From positions 10,666,350 through 10,730,349 of the forward strand of contig OZ022242.1 of assembly GCA_963978895.1 (NCBI GenBank): a stretch of DNA of 64,000 nt, given 5' to 3'. The notes beneath the pieces are model-generated. The model made no database searches, had not been told where the DNA came from, and worked only from the letters and a program-made list of their open reading frames with translations. This DNA is from Erpobdella octoculata. Its lineage: Eukaryota; Annelida; Clitellata; Hirudinida; Erpobdellidae. The first letter of the stretch is position 1. Each line of letters begins with the position of its first letter. Below, piece by piece: positions 11,601-30,226 of the stretch. The position numbers and the translations under genes are program-made.

Positions 11601-13517
11601 TTTAAAAAATTATATATTTTTGAATTTAGAATATAATTATTCTGCTCTTTGAAATCAAATTTAATTAAAATATATAAAAAAAACTGTTTTTGGTTAATAA
11701 GATTTAATAAGCATAAAATAATTAAAGCTGAAACAAAATTTCTAAACCTTCAAAAATGTTTTTCAAACTACACATATGTATCTACACACACCACATACCC
11801 AAATACCCATGCACACACACAAACACACGTGCGCGCACGCAGTCACTGTAAGAAAGCCATGTACTGCCCTAGCAATTGTTCAAGTTGCATGATTAAAGTC
11901 TTTAAATTGAGCTCGAGAAAAATGGAAAAAATATTCGACCGTAATCTTCGATCTTGCTAGGTTTTGGTGCATTCGGATAAGTTATCGGCATTTTCTATGG
12001 GGATGAATTATTTGGAAAAATTTAACTTGAAACGACCTTGGTGGGTATAAAACAGGAGATTTAAAGTAAACTAACATGTTCCTTGCATAGTTTTTACTTG
12101 AAAAGAGTTAGATTTGAGTAACGGAAAAGAACAAGACTGCTATCTAACCGATTGAAAATTCTATCCAACTAGTTCAGGTTAAGCACAACTTACTTTGGAT
12201 GACTGTGTTTATTCATCTTTATAATGTAAAAATATATGCATATATACATGCACACAAATTCTAAAACAAATAAAAATTTACGCAAAATAAAACAAACTGC
12301 CGGTTATTCATAAATTTCGTTTTTTGGAAAAAAAAACTTTCACTAAAAAGTGGTCGTATATTTTCAAATAGGTATATTTTCATATAAACGTATTTTAAAA
12401 CAAATGAACTGTAAAAAAAACTCACAAAACCTTCATATTTTTTAATAAAGCAGCTTTTAATTTTTTGCAAATTAGTTTTCTAAATACTGGATATGGGAAA
12501 TATGTGAGAATGGAAAATTAAAGAAATTTTTGAATCAATATGAAAAAAAAACAAACTGAACTTAAAGCGAATGGTTTTATTTCTTTGACAAAAATTTGTC
12601 ATTTACAAAATTGTTTTTTTTTTAATTTAAAACAAATTTTGTTGCTTAATTGATCTGAAAATTTAACAGAATGCATTGTAATCAACACGTATTCAAAAAA
12701 CCAAATTTGAGCTCGATTGGATGACGGGAAGTATATTTTTTACGCGTTACAATATTAATAAGTATTAATAACGCATTTTCTCAAGCATGCAAGCAAGCAA
12801 ACAAACACGGTGAAGTTAATATGAAGGATATAGAAAAATATATTCTAGCAAGGAATCAGATTTAATTTAACCTATGTTACTCTTCCACCCATCCAAGAGC
12901 TTTCACACAATGTAGGATTTAATGCAATTATTTCACCGCCGTTTTGAAAGTCCATTTTGTTGATTGTTTAAGTTTTCTATTCCGAAACATTGTATTAACC
13001 ATTAAAATTAAGATGTTTTTTTTTTAATATCCGATATAATAGATGAATAATGCCAGCTTTGATAATTACGTGGTTATTTTAATCGCTCTCTACTTTACCG
13101 AAAAGAATGGAAATGAGCTGACATTTTCAGCTGGTTTTGATTTATAATTTAGAGATTTGTCAGTTGTCTGCATAGCTGAAAGATTAATTTGAATTCAATA
13201 TAAAACAAGTAGCTTACATGTTACACGTGGAATTGAAAATTATTGACAATAAATTTAAATATGAAATGATGGCCCACGTTCGATAACACCTTATCTGATT
13301 TGATTTAAAGATTCACACAACGTTTAAAAAAAAAACAAATTTTTAATTTTAATTATAGATTGAAAATTATATTTAAAACGAGATTTGTTTAAGACCTTTC
13401 GTGAGACTTTAGAGAGAGAAATCGAAATAAAAAAAAACCCGAAAGCTTTCGTTATTTCAAACATAAAATTGAATTCGACTTTTAGAATTTATTTTCAATT
13501 TGAATTGAAAATCAGAA

Positions 13518-19719
<6,202 letters not shown>

Positions 19720-19820
19720 CGACTGTTGCCCAGCAATATTGCACCTGCTCATGAATGGAACACAACTTGCGTCTTATTTTATCTGATTACTTGAAAACAA
19801 ATCTTGAATAACTTTCTCTC

Positions 19821-19826
19821 ATTAAA
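19821..19826 (+). terminator. Probable polyadenylation signal (ATTAAA) of the antistasin-type gene
   Basis: ATTAAA lies 102 bp after the stop codon, the first good signal on this strand. Confidence 0.4.
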
Positions 19827-20543
19827 TTCTTGCATATTCGATCTAATGTCTTCATAAGGTTTTTGATAAATACTCCTTCACATATATTCACAACGTATAA
19901 CGATTTTTATTTCTCAGAATAATATTGTTTTCATTTTAATTTGAACCACGATTTAAAAAGTATTTGCACACACAACAAGAATTGAGTACCAACAATAATT
20001 AAATATTATAATTTTACCGGATGCGGATGATCGAATGACAGGCCATTGAATCAAAAAATAAAAATAAAGAAAGAAAGAGAAGAAAGAAGATCGTTCTCTT
20101 TATAACTTAAAATGAATTATCTTTTGAACGTCCTAACGAGATATGCTGATTTGTTGACTAACAGGCTGCCATAAAAATTCTGTTAACAGCTTGAAATTTA
20201 AAAAAAGATCAAAGTGATAAATAAATTTAAGCACTAATAATAAGTCTTTTTAGAAGTGAAATTTGAATCAAACTGGGGCAGGAATGTTGTTAAGCCTTTC
20301 TATATCATAATACGGTACAATACAATACAATACAATGGCAGACATGATGACGATGATGCCCTAAATGTTAACGAGACTTGATTATCGTATTCAAAATTAT
20401 TCAATAAAATTGTATTTCCGGACGGATGTTGAAGTAATAAAAGTAAGAAATTTGTTGTAGAAATAAAATAGTTTTATAATGATGATATATTTCTATAGCG
20501 CACATTTTTTTCAAAATGGTGGCTGTGCCCTGATACACAAGTT

Positions 20544-23500
20544 TTATGCGGTTGCCATGGTACTGCGGTATGCGTACCATGAATGGCCAATGTCGTCCAC
20601 TTCCAGGAGCTGGTAACGCTGGTCTGATCCCGATTTGATGGCTGTAACCGGGCAAGTTTCCGATTTTTTCACCAAAAACTCTTTCTTGTATTCAGTAGCA
20701 TCCTGAAAAGGAGCATTACTTTTGTATCCAAGGTCCAGTGGTTTGGCACTTTTAGTTAAGACCAGCGGTTTCGGCGTGTAGTCGACTTTGTATGACGGCT
20801 CGGCGTCGAAACAAGCATCGCTAGCCACATACTCGCCTTTCTTGCGCCAGTCCATTGGTTGACGATCGGCTAAACTCCACGGTTTATAGTCAGTAACATA
20901 GTTGGTTGTACCGTCGAAGCGACCAGTTATGTTCTGCAATGAATCAAGTTCGAAAGGTCTGGCAGAGGGTTTTTTGAAGAATTCTCTCTCATAGGCCTGG
21001 TAGTCAAGTTGGGTGGTTGTGTCAAAGTTCATCTGGCCATCTAGTTTCTGTAATGCTTCCTGGGGTCTAAAGTTTAAAATAATGTATTGAATAAAAACGT
21101 ATCTTACAAAACTGTCGTAATGACGCAAATTCTTGAGTTGAATGACACAAACTAGTCATAAAGTTGTTTTGCAAAATTATCACAATTTTTTTACAAAAAT
21201 TTAAAATACTTGATAGAGGTTCGGTTGCCAACAGGCCAGTGGATATAGTCCAACTTGTGGTTGGTAGTTCCATCAAAGGCGTCTTTTGATCTAAAAGGAG
21301 TTTGGTCCGGTCGGCAACTTTCCAGTTTCATAAGGTCCTTTTCAACAGAAAAATTTACAAATGGAACATTTTTACTAAACAATTATACTTCTAAAGCTAA
21401 CTTTAGGAGTGTAGTCTTTTTTGTAACTGGACATATCATCTAAAGGTGTGGTGTTTGGTAGCCACTGGATTTTTTCTTTCATCGGCTTTGCCTCTATTGG
21501 ATAGTTTTTGTAGCTTTCTTTGTAGTCAGTCATATCTTGGAACGGAATACCACTGCAAATAGGAGCCTCCAGAGGTTTCATGCTTTTTGTGATAGGAGCT
21601 CCGTATTTGATAAAGTCCAGACTGTAATTGCTTATACCATCAAATGGGTGTTCAGAAGGTTTGTGGCTAGAACTTGGGGCCACTGGTTGTGTTCTTGGTT
21701 GAACACCGTATCCAATATAGTCAGCTGGAGTGATGCAGAAATTAATAAAAATAAAAATATAACCGAACAAAGCCGCCACTGTTTGGTAACGGTCCGTCAC
21801 ATATATGTATAAACATTTGTATGCATAAACATTTATTTTTTATATAGTTAAATGCTATGTTTTATCATAAAAACAAAATCTTTGTCACATTGATAAGTTG
21901 GTTCTCCTTGGAACTTTCCAGATATGTTTCTTGTCTCAGTCGGTCTTATCATTCTGGATGGCTGACAAGGTTTCACTGAATATGATATTTAAAATTAATT
22001 TTAATACTTATCGAAATAAGTTTTATATTAAGGACATATTCATCACATCTTGCCTATGAGCGTATCTAGAGAAGGGGAGCAAGAGAGGCATCTGCCCCTC
22101 TTTTGAGGACTGTAAACATTTTCTAAATAAAACATAAAAATTATCGTATTGCTGACAAATTGATAAATAGGCTGGCTGTTCAGCAATATAATTATTGTTA
22201 TGGATGATTTGTAGAAGAGGAAAATTCAGATACAGGAAACGTGCATAACAAATGCATGCAGTGGCGTGTTTTTTGACCTTATTATTAATTATTGTACAAT
22301 ATTCCGTTGTATTGAAACGTATAGCGAACGCGTTTCAATTAAGGATATTTAACATAGTCACACTTGTTAGCTAGCTAACGAGCCCATTCAAACTGATCTG
22401 ATCTCGAAATACTAAAATCTAATCGGGAATTACAGAAGCCGCGGACAACGTTATTGCAAAGTGCCGCACCAGTTGCTGGTTAACAAAAGCATAGAAACAG
22501 CCTTCCAGTTGAATATCCAACCAAGAACAACCATTTTTAAACAGTTTCTAACAATTTTATTTTGTTTTCGTCATATCGTCTTGCCCCAATTTTTGCAATT
22601 TTGTAGGCATGAAAGAATTAGATATGAATTTTAAAACGTGGTGAGGTAAAGGACCGGAAGAACCAGATCCACCAGATTTGCAAACAAGCTAATTCTCTCT
22701 GGCCATTATAGAAAGGCGTTGGCAACATCGCTTTCTCAGCTCAGTCCAGCACAACAAAAACTATAGAACGTTTATTTAGTTTCTTAATACCTGGTTAATC
22801 TACACAGTTAGTGAAAACATTTAAAAAAAGTTAGCCATTTTAGTATTGACCATCAATTAATTTTTGCACAGAAGGAGAAATTAGTCGATTTCGTTTTGAG
22901 TATTACAAAACGTATCACACTCAGTGGCGTAGTCAGGTTTTAGCACCAGGGGATTGGTGAGCTCGTAAAAAAGGCCGCACTTACCAAAATAGATAATTTC
23001 AATGACGCACATTAATATACTTTTTTATGTTTTCATTTTCAATAGAAATACTGAAACCCCCAAAATTTGAAGAAAACAATCTATGTATTGTATAGTAATA
23101 GTATAGTTAACTCAGAATAATGGATATACCGGATAGCAAATCTCATCGAATACCGGATTAATACTTAATACCCGGATATGTAAAAATCGAATTTGTCCAG
23201 ATATAGGATGCTGAATACCAGGGCTATAAGGTGCGGGATTTCAGCAAATACAACTGGGTTCATTTCATATCGTTTACTATTCGCTTATAAAACATACCAG
23301 TAAAGTCATTTCGATAGTTTGTCAGATCGTCCAAACAGCCTTCTGGTTTTTGCCACTTTTCTGGTTGGCGCTTTTGAAGTTTTTCAACTTGGTGTGTAAT
23401 AAAGTCCATCCTTGGAAGAATTTCAATAAGTATAAGCCATGCAAATAAAATGTCGTCAAAGATTGAACTAAATAACTTTCTGTAATGTTTACCTGTGAGT

Positions 23501-23787
23501 TGTTTTATCATCCAGTGGATCCTGGCTGTTCTTTAGAGTATATTCAGGTTTGCAGCTTGTTCGAAGTTCAATCGGATGTTGAGTATATTGGTTGGTATAC
23601 TCAGAGAATGAGCAAGGTCCTCCGCGATTTTGGGGAAACGGATTGTGAGAGCATTTGTGACGTCTTCAAAAAATATAATAATACCTTTTTTTGTTTTTCA
23701 TGATTATTACAGATTATTTAAAAAGTTTTAAATAAATATCAGATCTCACCTGCATGTACAGATTTGGCAAATGCATTTTTTATTCAT
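20544..23787 (-). CDS. SAXO-type stabilizer of axonemal microtubules, seven exons
   Basis: Exons in transcript order: 23787-23750, 23663-23493, 23410-23298, 21975-21889, 21724-21402, 21337-21210, 21066-20544. Phases agree and 1383 nt encode 460 aa, close to animal SAXO1/2 lengths. The N-terminus MNKKCICQICTCRRHKC is the Cys-rich motif of the family. The body carries repeats of the Mn type (for example PFDGISNYSLDFI, AFDGTTNHKLDYI, RFDGTTNYVTDYK, PFQDMTDYKESY). SAXO/FAM154 proteins bind microtubule doublets in cilia and flagella through these repeats. Exon 1 is tiny (38 nt), and the 58-65 bp introns near 21340 contrast with the 1.3-kb intron 21976-23297, which carries hAT-like fragments. The gene is divergent from the GDPD1-like gene. 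Confidence 0.92.
22050..22970. mobile_element. Degraded hAT-like fragments in a SAXO intron
   Basis: CAGTGGCGTAGTCAGG at 22922 is a hAT-type end, CAGTGGCGTG recurs at 22259, and 'gcatctgcccctcttttgag' near 22090 resembles subterminal hAT DNA. No intact element or target duplication was found. Confidence 0.4.
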
Positions 23788-24560
23788 TTTAAACTTTAAT
23801 TACAGCAAAGAAAAAAAGCTCGTTAGTTTAGCCAGCTTTAAATATGTCACCGAGCAACGCTTCTGCGGCTACCTGCTTTTTCCTATTGCGTGCTGTGGTA
23901 ACGGTTGCTATGCTCAGCAGACAATTGACTGAACTTTGGTGCAGAACAATTATCATTTTTACGAGATTATATTTTTAGTTTGTTTAGTTAGTTTAAAAAA
24001 TTTTAATTTATTAAAAAATTAATTTTTCATTTAATTTTTCATTAATTTTAAATTAGTAAAGAAATATTGCATTTAAAATTTTTAAATTAGTATGATAAAT
24101 ACGTGAAAAAACGTAAACATCAACACCATCAGTTACCGACGTATGAAACTTTAATTTAATTTAATTTAATGCGAATAAATTTTTCAAAGATAGGATTTTG
24201 TACTTGAAAATATAATACTTTGAAACTTTTATTTTAAGATCGTTGTTTGTAGTAATAACTAGGACTTAAATCGGACAATCACAATGTCGATCTGTCGAGG
24301 ATAGCATGATAATCTTGAGATCGTGTAGAAAGAGTTAGTAATTTTTGTTATGTTGACTCTAGTCTATAATTAGGCACGTTATATTTTTCATTTTTTGAAT
24401 AGGCTTGGGGTTTGTTGTTATCATTGTTATGTTATCGCTTGCTAACGACGGTTATTAATTGGATTGGAGCTATCGTCCAACCAAACCAAATTAATTATAA
24501 ATGATTTGACTAATAGAGCTCTTACAGCGTTATTAATTAATAATCAACAATAAGTCATAC
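23788..24560. promoter_or_regulatory. Shared intergenic region between divergent SAXO and GDPD1-like genes
   Basis: 773 bp separate the two start codons, which point away from each other. AT-rich, with no TATA box or known site that I would defend. It must hold both 5' UTRs and promoters, unless distal untranslated exons exist. Confidence 0.45.
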
Positions 24561-27500
24561 ATGTCAGAGAGTAAATAATTTGAGTTTGATTTTTCTTCTA
24601 GGAAAGATAAGGGTTTTTTACAAAAAACTGTTTATAAAAAAAAGTTGTATAAATTTGTTATATTTGTTGAATAATTAGAAATTGATATTTTAATGATGTT
24701 TTTTTTCAAGTGGAAACTGTGATTTGTGCTCTGGTTGGAGGTTATGCTGTTACTTCACTTCTTCTACTCAGATTTCCTTGCCTGCTTCACAGAAAGAAAA
24801 ATCTCAGTTTTAAAGCCTTCAAGATCAGCCATAGGGGAGGTTATTTTGTTTACATGCCATTTTGTGGTAAAAGTGCAAAAGACATGGTCCTACAATAACA
24901 GTTATGTTGTGTATGCCACTGTATGTACACTGTATTTCCCCCCAAAGGGGATTTGGGGATGGTTTGCCTCATGACTACTTTTATATTTTTGGCTTATAAT
25001 ATAGCAATAGGGTGAAGTTTAGAAGGAGCTTGCAGCAGTTTGTTTACATTGGTATCATTCTTATGCAGTTTTACGCCATTTTGTTATTAGTTTTTAATAG
25101 TTATTTTATTCACCTATCTATATCTTATAGAATCTATAAAAATCTCATTTTAATTTGTTTACTGCATATGTTTTCTTTCTATTCATCAAATGCTTAGGTG
25201 CCGGTGAAGGTATAGAAAACACGATAGAAGCTTACAAAAAGTGAATTTTTTTTAATTTTAAAATATTTTAAAGGTTTTTCATTTGATTCAGGAATTATAA
25301 TCTCAACTGAATTTCTATATTAATTTATTTGTTGTTACAATTGGCATAACTTTTGTTATTTTATTTAAACGATATATAAATAGTTTTTAAAATTAATATT
25401 TATCAAATCCAAATAATTAATACTGTGAATTCAACTAACAGTGCCATAAAAAATGGATCAGAAATGCTGGAAATGGATTGTCACATGACAAAAGATGGAG
25501 AAGTTGTGGTGGTTCATGATTGTGATCTTTCTATGGTTGCAGAAAGACCTGCTGTTGTCTCATCAACTCACTATGGTGTATGTGTTTTTTCTCTCTAAAT
25601 ATATTATAGCTTATTTATCTTGCAATCATATGGAGGTGGAAGTTGGCTGGTGTTATTTTGAGTGCATTTAATTATTTATAGTTAAATAATTCATTTATTA
25701 GAAACATTTAATATTATATTGTAATCTTCACGGCATAGTAATTGGTTTGCTGATAATTATTATAATTAACCAAATTTTGAAGCTGTTAGCTAATTATATT
25801 ATTAGAGCCCTTCCAAGTATTTATTGGTATGTGATTTCATTAAATTTGTTATTGTCTTTTTTATTTACTTGTGTCTGAATCTCCGTTTAGATGTGTAGTT
25901 TACAAAAATTTTAAATGTCTACATGAGATAATTGTATCCATATGTGAAATGTCCATGTGAGATAATTGTATCCTTGTGTGAAATGTCCACATAAGATAAT
26001 TGCAATAGTAATTATAACATTGTTATTTTTTGAATGAATAGCTGATGAGATGATGAATTAAGCCACTTTTCTATTTATCAGGATCTCCCCAGATACAAGA
26101 CAGAAGTGTCTGTTACTTTTCATAAAGGTGAAACATGTGGATTTTTGACATTGGTTTTTTTAAGCCGAATCATTGAATGATTTTTTAAACATAAAAAATT
26201 TAAATGTCGATAACCTTTTAAATATATGTTTTTCTGGTTATTCAATATAGATATTTCTATTTTTGTAAATAATTTTTTTCTAATTATTCATTTTTGGTTA
26301 GATTACACAACTCAGGTGGGGGAGGAAACGGACAGGAGTATTCCTCTGTTGAAGGAAGTTTTTGAAAAATTCCCGAACATTCCCATGAATATTGACCTCA
26401 AACAGAACAGTGATGAACTCGTTCGAAAGGTTATTTTTGTTTGAGATCTTCACAGTAAGATCAGATCGCATTGAAATGGGTTTGGATGATAAAATTAATG
26501 ATTATTTAGTATAGACTAGTTTGCATTTTTATTTAAACGAAAATAATATACAGATCTGGCAGGCCAATAATTTTTTATTTGTAGATGCTCTAAAAATAAT
26601 TTTTACAGTATTTGTTTAAAATGCTTGTTTTGGTAAGGATTTAGTCATTTCTTGATGTGAACTGCTGGTTTGTAATATATAGATCTTTTTTATTTTGCAT
26701 TGATTTATAAATATAATGAGACATTATTTGACAGCTAGAGTTTGATCAGCAGCAAGAACCTATCTTTTTAAAAAATCTAGGCTTCATAATTATAAAATAA
26801 TCAAATAACACCCATACTGTCTTTTTGAAGCTACCCAATAATCAACAGGTGAGTTTCCACACACATACACACAACTATATAAACAACTCGACTTTCAGAA
26901 ATAAAATCGATTACACTATGAAAACAAGCACACTATCTTCAACTCTAAGCAATAAACAAAGTAATTCACAAGCTATTAACAACTCAGAAAACATTATATA
27001 AGTAGAGGTCGAAAACCATTGTTAACAACTTGTTGATTACATAACGATGAGTCAGCGTTCCAGACCCAGTGAGTGAATGAGTGAGGTTTGGACATTATAT
27101 AAGTAGATGACTGCTTTGTAAACAATTGTTAATTTAAAGGAATAACTATGTAATAATCTGATTAATAAACTTATGATACAATTTGTAGGTGGCAGATTTG
27201 ATAAAGACATATGAAAGAAAACATTTGACAGTCTGGGGTGGTCTGTCGAGCAGGATAGCCCGCAGATGTTATAGTGAAGTTATTATTATTATTACTGGTT
27301 TCATTTTAATTGCATTTCAAATCAAATATATTAAAGTCACCTGCTATTGGTTTAGGATTCCGAAATTCCGATGTTCTGCTCCATGAAGAAGGTGTTCTTG
27401 ATAATGATCTCGTTTTATTTCGGACTCCTGCCCTTCCTACCAATTAGAGAATCCTGTTTTGAAATTCCAATGCCAAGCATTGGACACAGGTTTGGAGCTA

Positions 27501-28154
27501 TTACTGTCAATTTTAGATTTTGTATTTTTTTTAGACTACAAAACTTTAATTAATGCAGTTTGATGCTTCAAATTTGTTGTTGTTAAATTTAAAATATATT
27601 AAGGATGTATTCATGACTGTTACCAGTTTATTACTTTAATAATTTATATTAGTTTTATATTCTCTTTAAATGATTTTAAAAATAGTTTAATATTATCTTT
27701 AAGTTATTTTTAATATTATAACTCAGGCTAAAAGAGTTCTCTTTCTTCAATGGCTTACTGTTGAATGTTATTGATCAGTGAGTTTTGTTTGTGCTAATTA
27801 AACTGTGCCTAATTTATTGATTATTTCATGAAATGATTTTATTTTCTATTCAGCTTGCTGGTCAATCGCTATATGTTCAGACACTTACAGAGGCGAGGCA
27901 TCAGGGTGAGTTTCTTAAAATTGTTAACAATTTTAAGAAAAGCATGCAAATATTTGTTGATAATAAAAACCCCACACATAAACAAAGAGTTATTGAATTA
28001 ATTTATTTCCTAATGCTGCAATAACCTGCAGGTCTATGTATGGGTGTTGAATGAGGAGGAAGATTTCAAGAGAGCCATCAGTTATGGGGTAGATGGAATT
28101 ATGACTGATTTCCCTTCCAAGCTGAACCAGTTTGTTGAGGCAGAAAAGAAGTAG
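24561..28154 (+). CDS. GDPD1: Glycerophosphodiester phosphodiesterase, GDPD1-like, eleven exons
   Basis: Exons: 24561-24570, 24711-24839, 25198-25240, 25442-25577, 26082-26127, 26302-26429, 27189-27278, 27356-27489, 27727-27777, 27854-27905, 28032-28154. Phases agree and 942 nt encode 313 aa, essentially the length of vertebrate GDPD1. There is an N-terminal membrane segment (ALVGGYAVTSLLLLRFP), then the catalytic HRGG (His44), ExD (Glu71, Asp73) and VVHD (His86) of the GDPD barrel. A second hydrophobic segment (VFLIMISFYFGLLPFLPI) and the family C-terminus (RVYVWVLNEE, GIMTDFPSKL) follow. The family hydrolyses lysophospholipids or glycerophosphodiesters (lysophospholipase D activity), usually at internal membranes. 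The 10-nt first exon (MSE plus one base) is the least certain part. An alternative GTG at 24710 is unlikely because a good acceptor (TTTTTTTTCAAG) sits there. Confidence 0.92.
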
Positions 28155-28370
28155 TTATGTCTCATAGTGATGATCTAAATATATTTGGCTGGTTTTTTCT
28201 TCATCAAGTGTAATGAATGCTTTCACGGTACGTTGGGATGGCATGTGCTAGATGTTTTCTCCAATTCCACATTGCTGCTTCCCTGGGAAATTCAATTCCT
28301 TATTTTTCTCTATTTATTGGGACTATGTATGTTTTTTCTCTATTTATTGGGACTATGTTTGTTTTTTCTC

Positions 28371-28376
28371 AATAAA
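28371..28376 (+). terminator. Probable polyadenylation signal (AATAAA) of the GDPD1-like gene
   Basis: AATAAA lies 217 bp after the stop codon. Confidence 0.4.
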
Positions 28377-29261
28377 TCAAAACAACTTTTTTTCTGCCTT
28401 TCACTCAAAAACAACTGTTTACATATTCATGTGTGTTCGTCTCTAGACATTCCACTGTCACTGATGCATGTCTTCTATCATTGTTATTATTAACAACAAT
28501 TGCAATTTATTTGAATCGTTGTGAACTTTGTTTCATATTTATTATTATATTTTTTCATGGATCAGTAGCATGCTTGCTTCCTTGGCTGATGGTATATTTA
28601 GTTACATATTTTATTCTTATCTGAGTTTTTTTTCTGTCTCAATTTATTCAAGTTTCATCATATCGATACATTGGGCATAAGGTATTTATATTTTGCCATC
28701 TCCAATATTCTTATATTAGATTGCTTAGTGGTATATGATTTGGTGTTTCAAGCACCATTGAATGCGCCACAGTGAGAGAGAAACAGCAGGCAAAAACATG
28801 AAATCCACAATTTATAATGGATGGATTTTGGGACACGTGTAGTATTTTTATACCAGTATATAAAAAGAAATGGTATGGAATGATGTTACATTAGGGATTG
28901 CCGAAACATTTCGCTTTTATTCTCGTGTAAAAGATTTTAATAATATTTATTTTTAGTCACATTTTATCGCTCTCGTTATGATTGTTTACAATTATCATCA
29001 AATTTGTATTTTATCAATCTATCTTATATCTATGTTCATGTGCCATTTCGAATATCTTTGCAACATGGCAACTTTATTTTCTTAGGCAATTTTACATCTT
29101 AAATTTTTTTTAATAAAAATGGCAAAATACAAGTGTTTTTGAAAGGCTATGGTGGATGATAGAAATATATTCTCAGATAAACTTGGATTAATTTGCAAAT
29201 TATTAACTCCCAATTTTACAGACACTGTTTTAATAAGAGATTTTAATCAAAAGTCGGGGGT

Positions 29262-29790
29262 TCAAGGGCGCATCCAAGGGGAGGGTTTAGAACCCCACAA
29301 ACTATTCAAAAAAAAATTACTATGTGAAAATATAATTATAAATTTGTTTTAGAGATGGTATATGTTGTGGTCCATCACTACTATTGCTTGCATGAAAAAT
29401 AATCAGTGTTTTTCATATAAATATATGGCAACAAAAACTTTTTTGGGAAGTAGTTCATCAGAGAACAGATTAAATGGTTCAACCATTTTTTATTTGTATA
29501 AATATTTCACACCAACAGTGGACTCTATTTGAACAAAATGGGCAAGAAACTAAAATTACAGCCATTTTTATTTAAGATAAGAAATGGCTTACTTGTCTTC
29601 ATACATAATCTTTCTCAACAATTTTGAAAATTTTTCTTTTTTTAACTTAAAATAAAATTATTCTGCTTTTGAACTCAATTTGATTTAACTGTATTAAAAC
29701 TTTTGCAGATTGATATGGTTTAATAAGTATTATATAATTTAATTTAAAAGTTAACCCCCCTCGAAAAAATCCTGGGGGCACCACTGCAGG
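29262..29790. mobile_element. Interspersed repeat, copy 2 (partner at 11160-11600)
   Basis: It begins 'caagggcgcatccaagggga' and ends 'cctcgaaaaaatcctggggg'. Ends with CAGGGGCGCAGCCAGG-like sequence on one side and a C-rich 'ccccctcgaaaa...tcctgg' stretch on the other are seen in hAT-derived elements of this window. Internal blocks match copy 1 in order. Confidence 0.5.
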
Positions 29791-30056
29791 GGCTAGTCAT
29801 CTAACTTGCTAGCCTGGACATAGTTTTCCAGATTTGAAAACTTCATGAACCAAAAAAGCCAAAAAGTTAATTTTCATTTAATTTAATAACCAATTTCAAC
29901 AAAGAAATCTGTTAAAACTTGAATGTTCACAAAAACATCATTGCCACTATGCATGCATAGCTTTATGAAATGAAAAGAAAACTTTAATGACAAGAATTTC
30001 CTAAACAGTAATACCAGACGAACATGTTAACGTTCAACATATTTGCGGGCTTTTGT

Positions 30057-30062
30057 TTTATT
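30057..30062 (-). terminator. Probable polyadenylation signal (AATAAA) of PELO
   Basis: AATAAA on the minus strand, 165 bp beyond the PELO stop. Confidence 0.35.
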
Positions 30063-30226
30063 TCTATTAAAAATAATAATTCTCAATAAAGAAACATTAA
30101 AATTCAAATTGAATTCAAATAAAACATTCAAGTTTTAAGGTTTCATATTGCGAAATGATCTTCTCACAATTCTATATTAACAATTGCGACCAAGACTTTT
30201 GGAGCAAACAAAATTTAGAACTAGTT

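Larger units (their letters stand above)
28155..30226. other. Intergenic region between convergent GDPD1-like and PELO genes
   Basis: No gene seen. AATAAA at 28371 probably ends the GDPD1-like transcript. A 33-bp tandem duplication (TTTTTTCTCTATTTATTGGG...) lies at about 28311-28375 and the transposon copy at 29262-29790. Confidence 0.6.

Noticed and set aside
22600..22800. Possible hAT dimerization-domain remnant in the SAXO intron
   Set aside because: A few protein-like words appear in different frames, but they are too broken to support a family call beyond a hAT-like fragment.
24710..24898. GTG-initiated frame as the start of the GDPD1-like protein
   Set aside because: A 10-nt upstream exon (24561-24570) with an ATG, a good donor and matching phase restores the usual N-terminal length, and TTTTTTTTCAAG is a proper acceptor.
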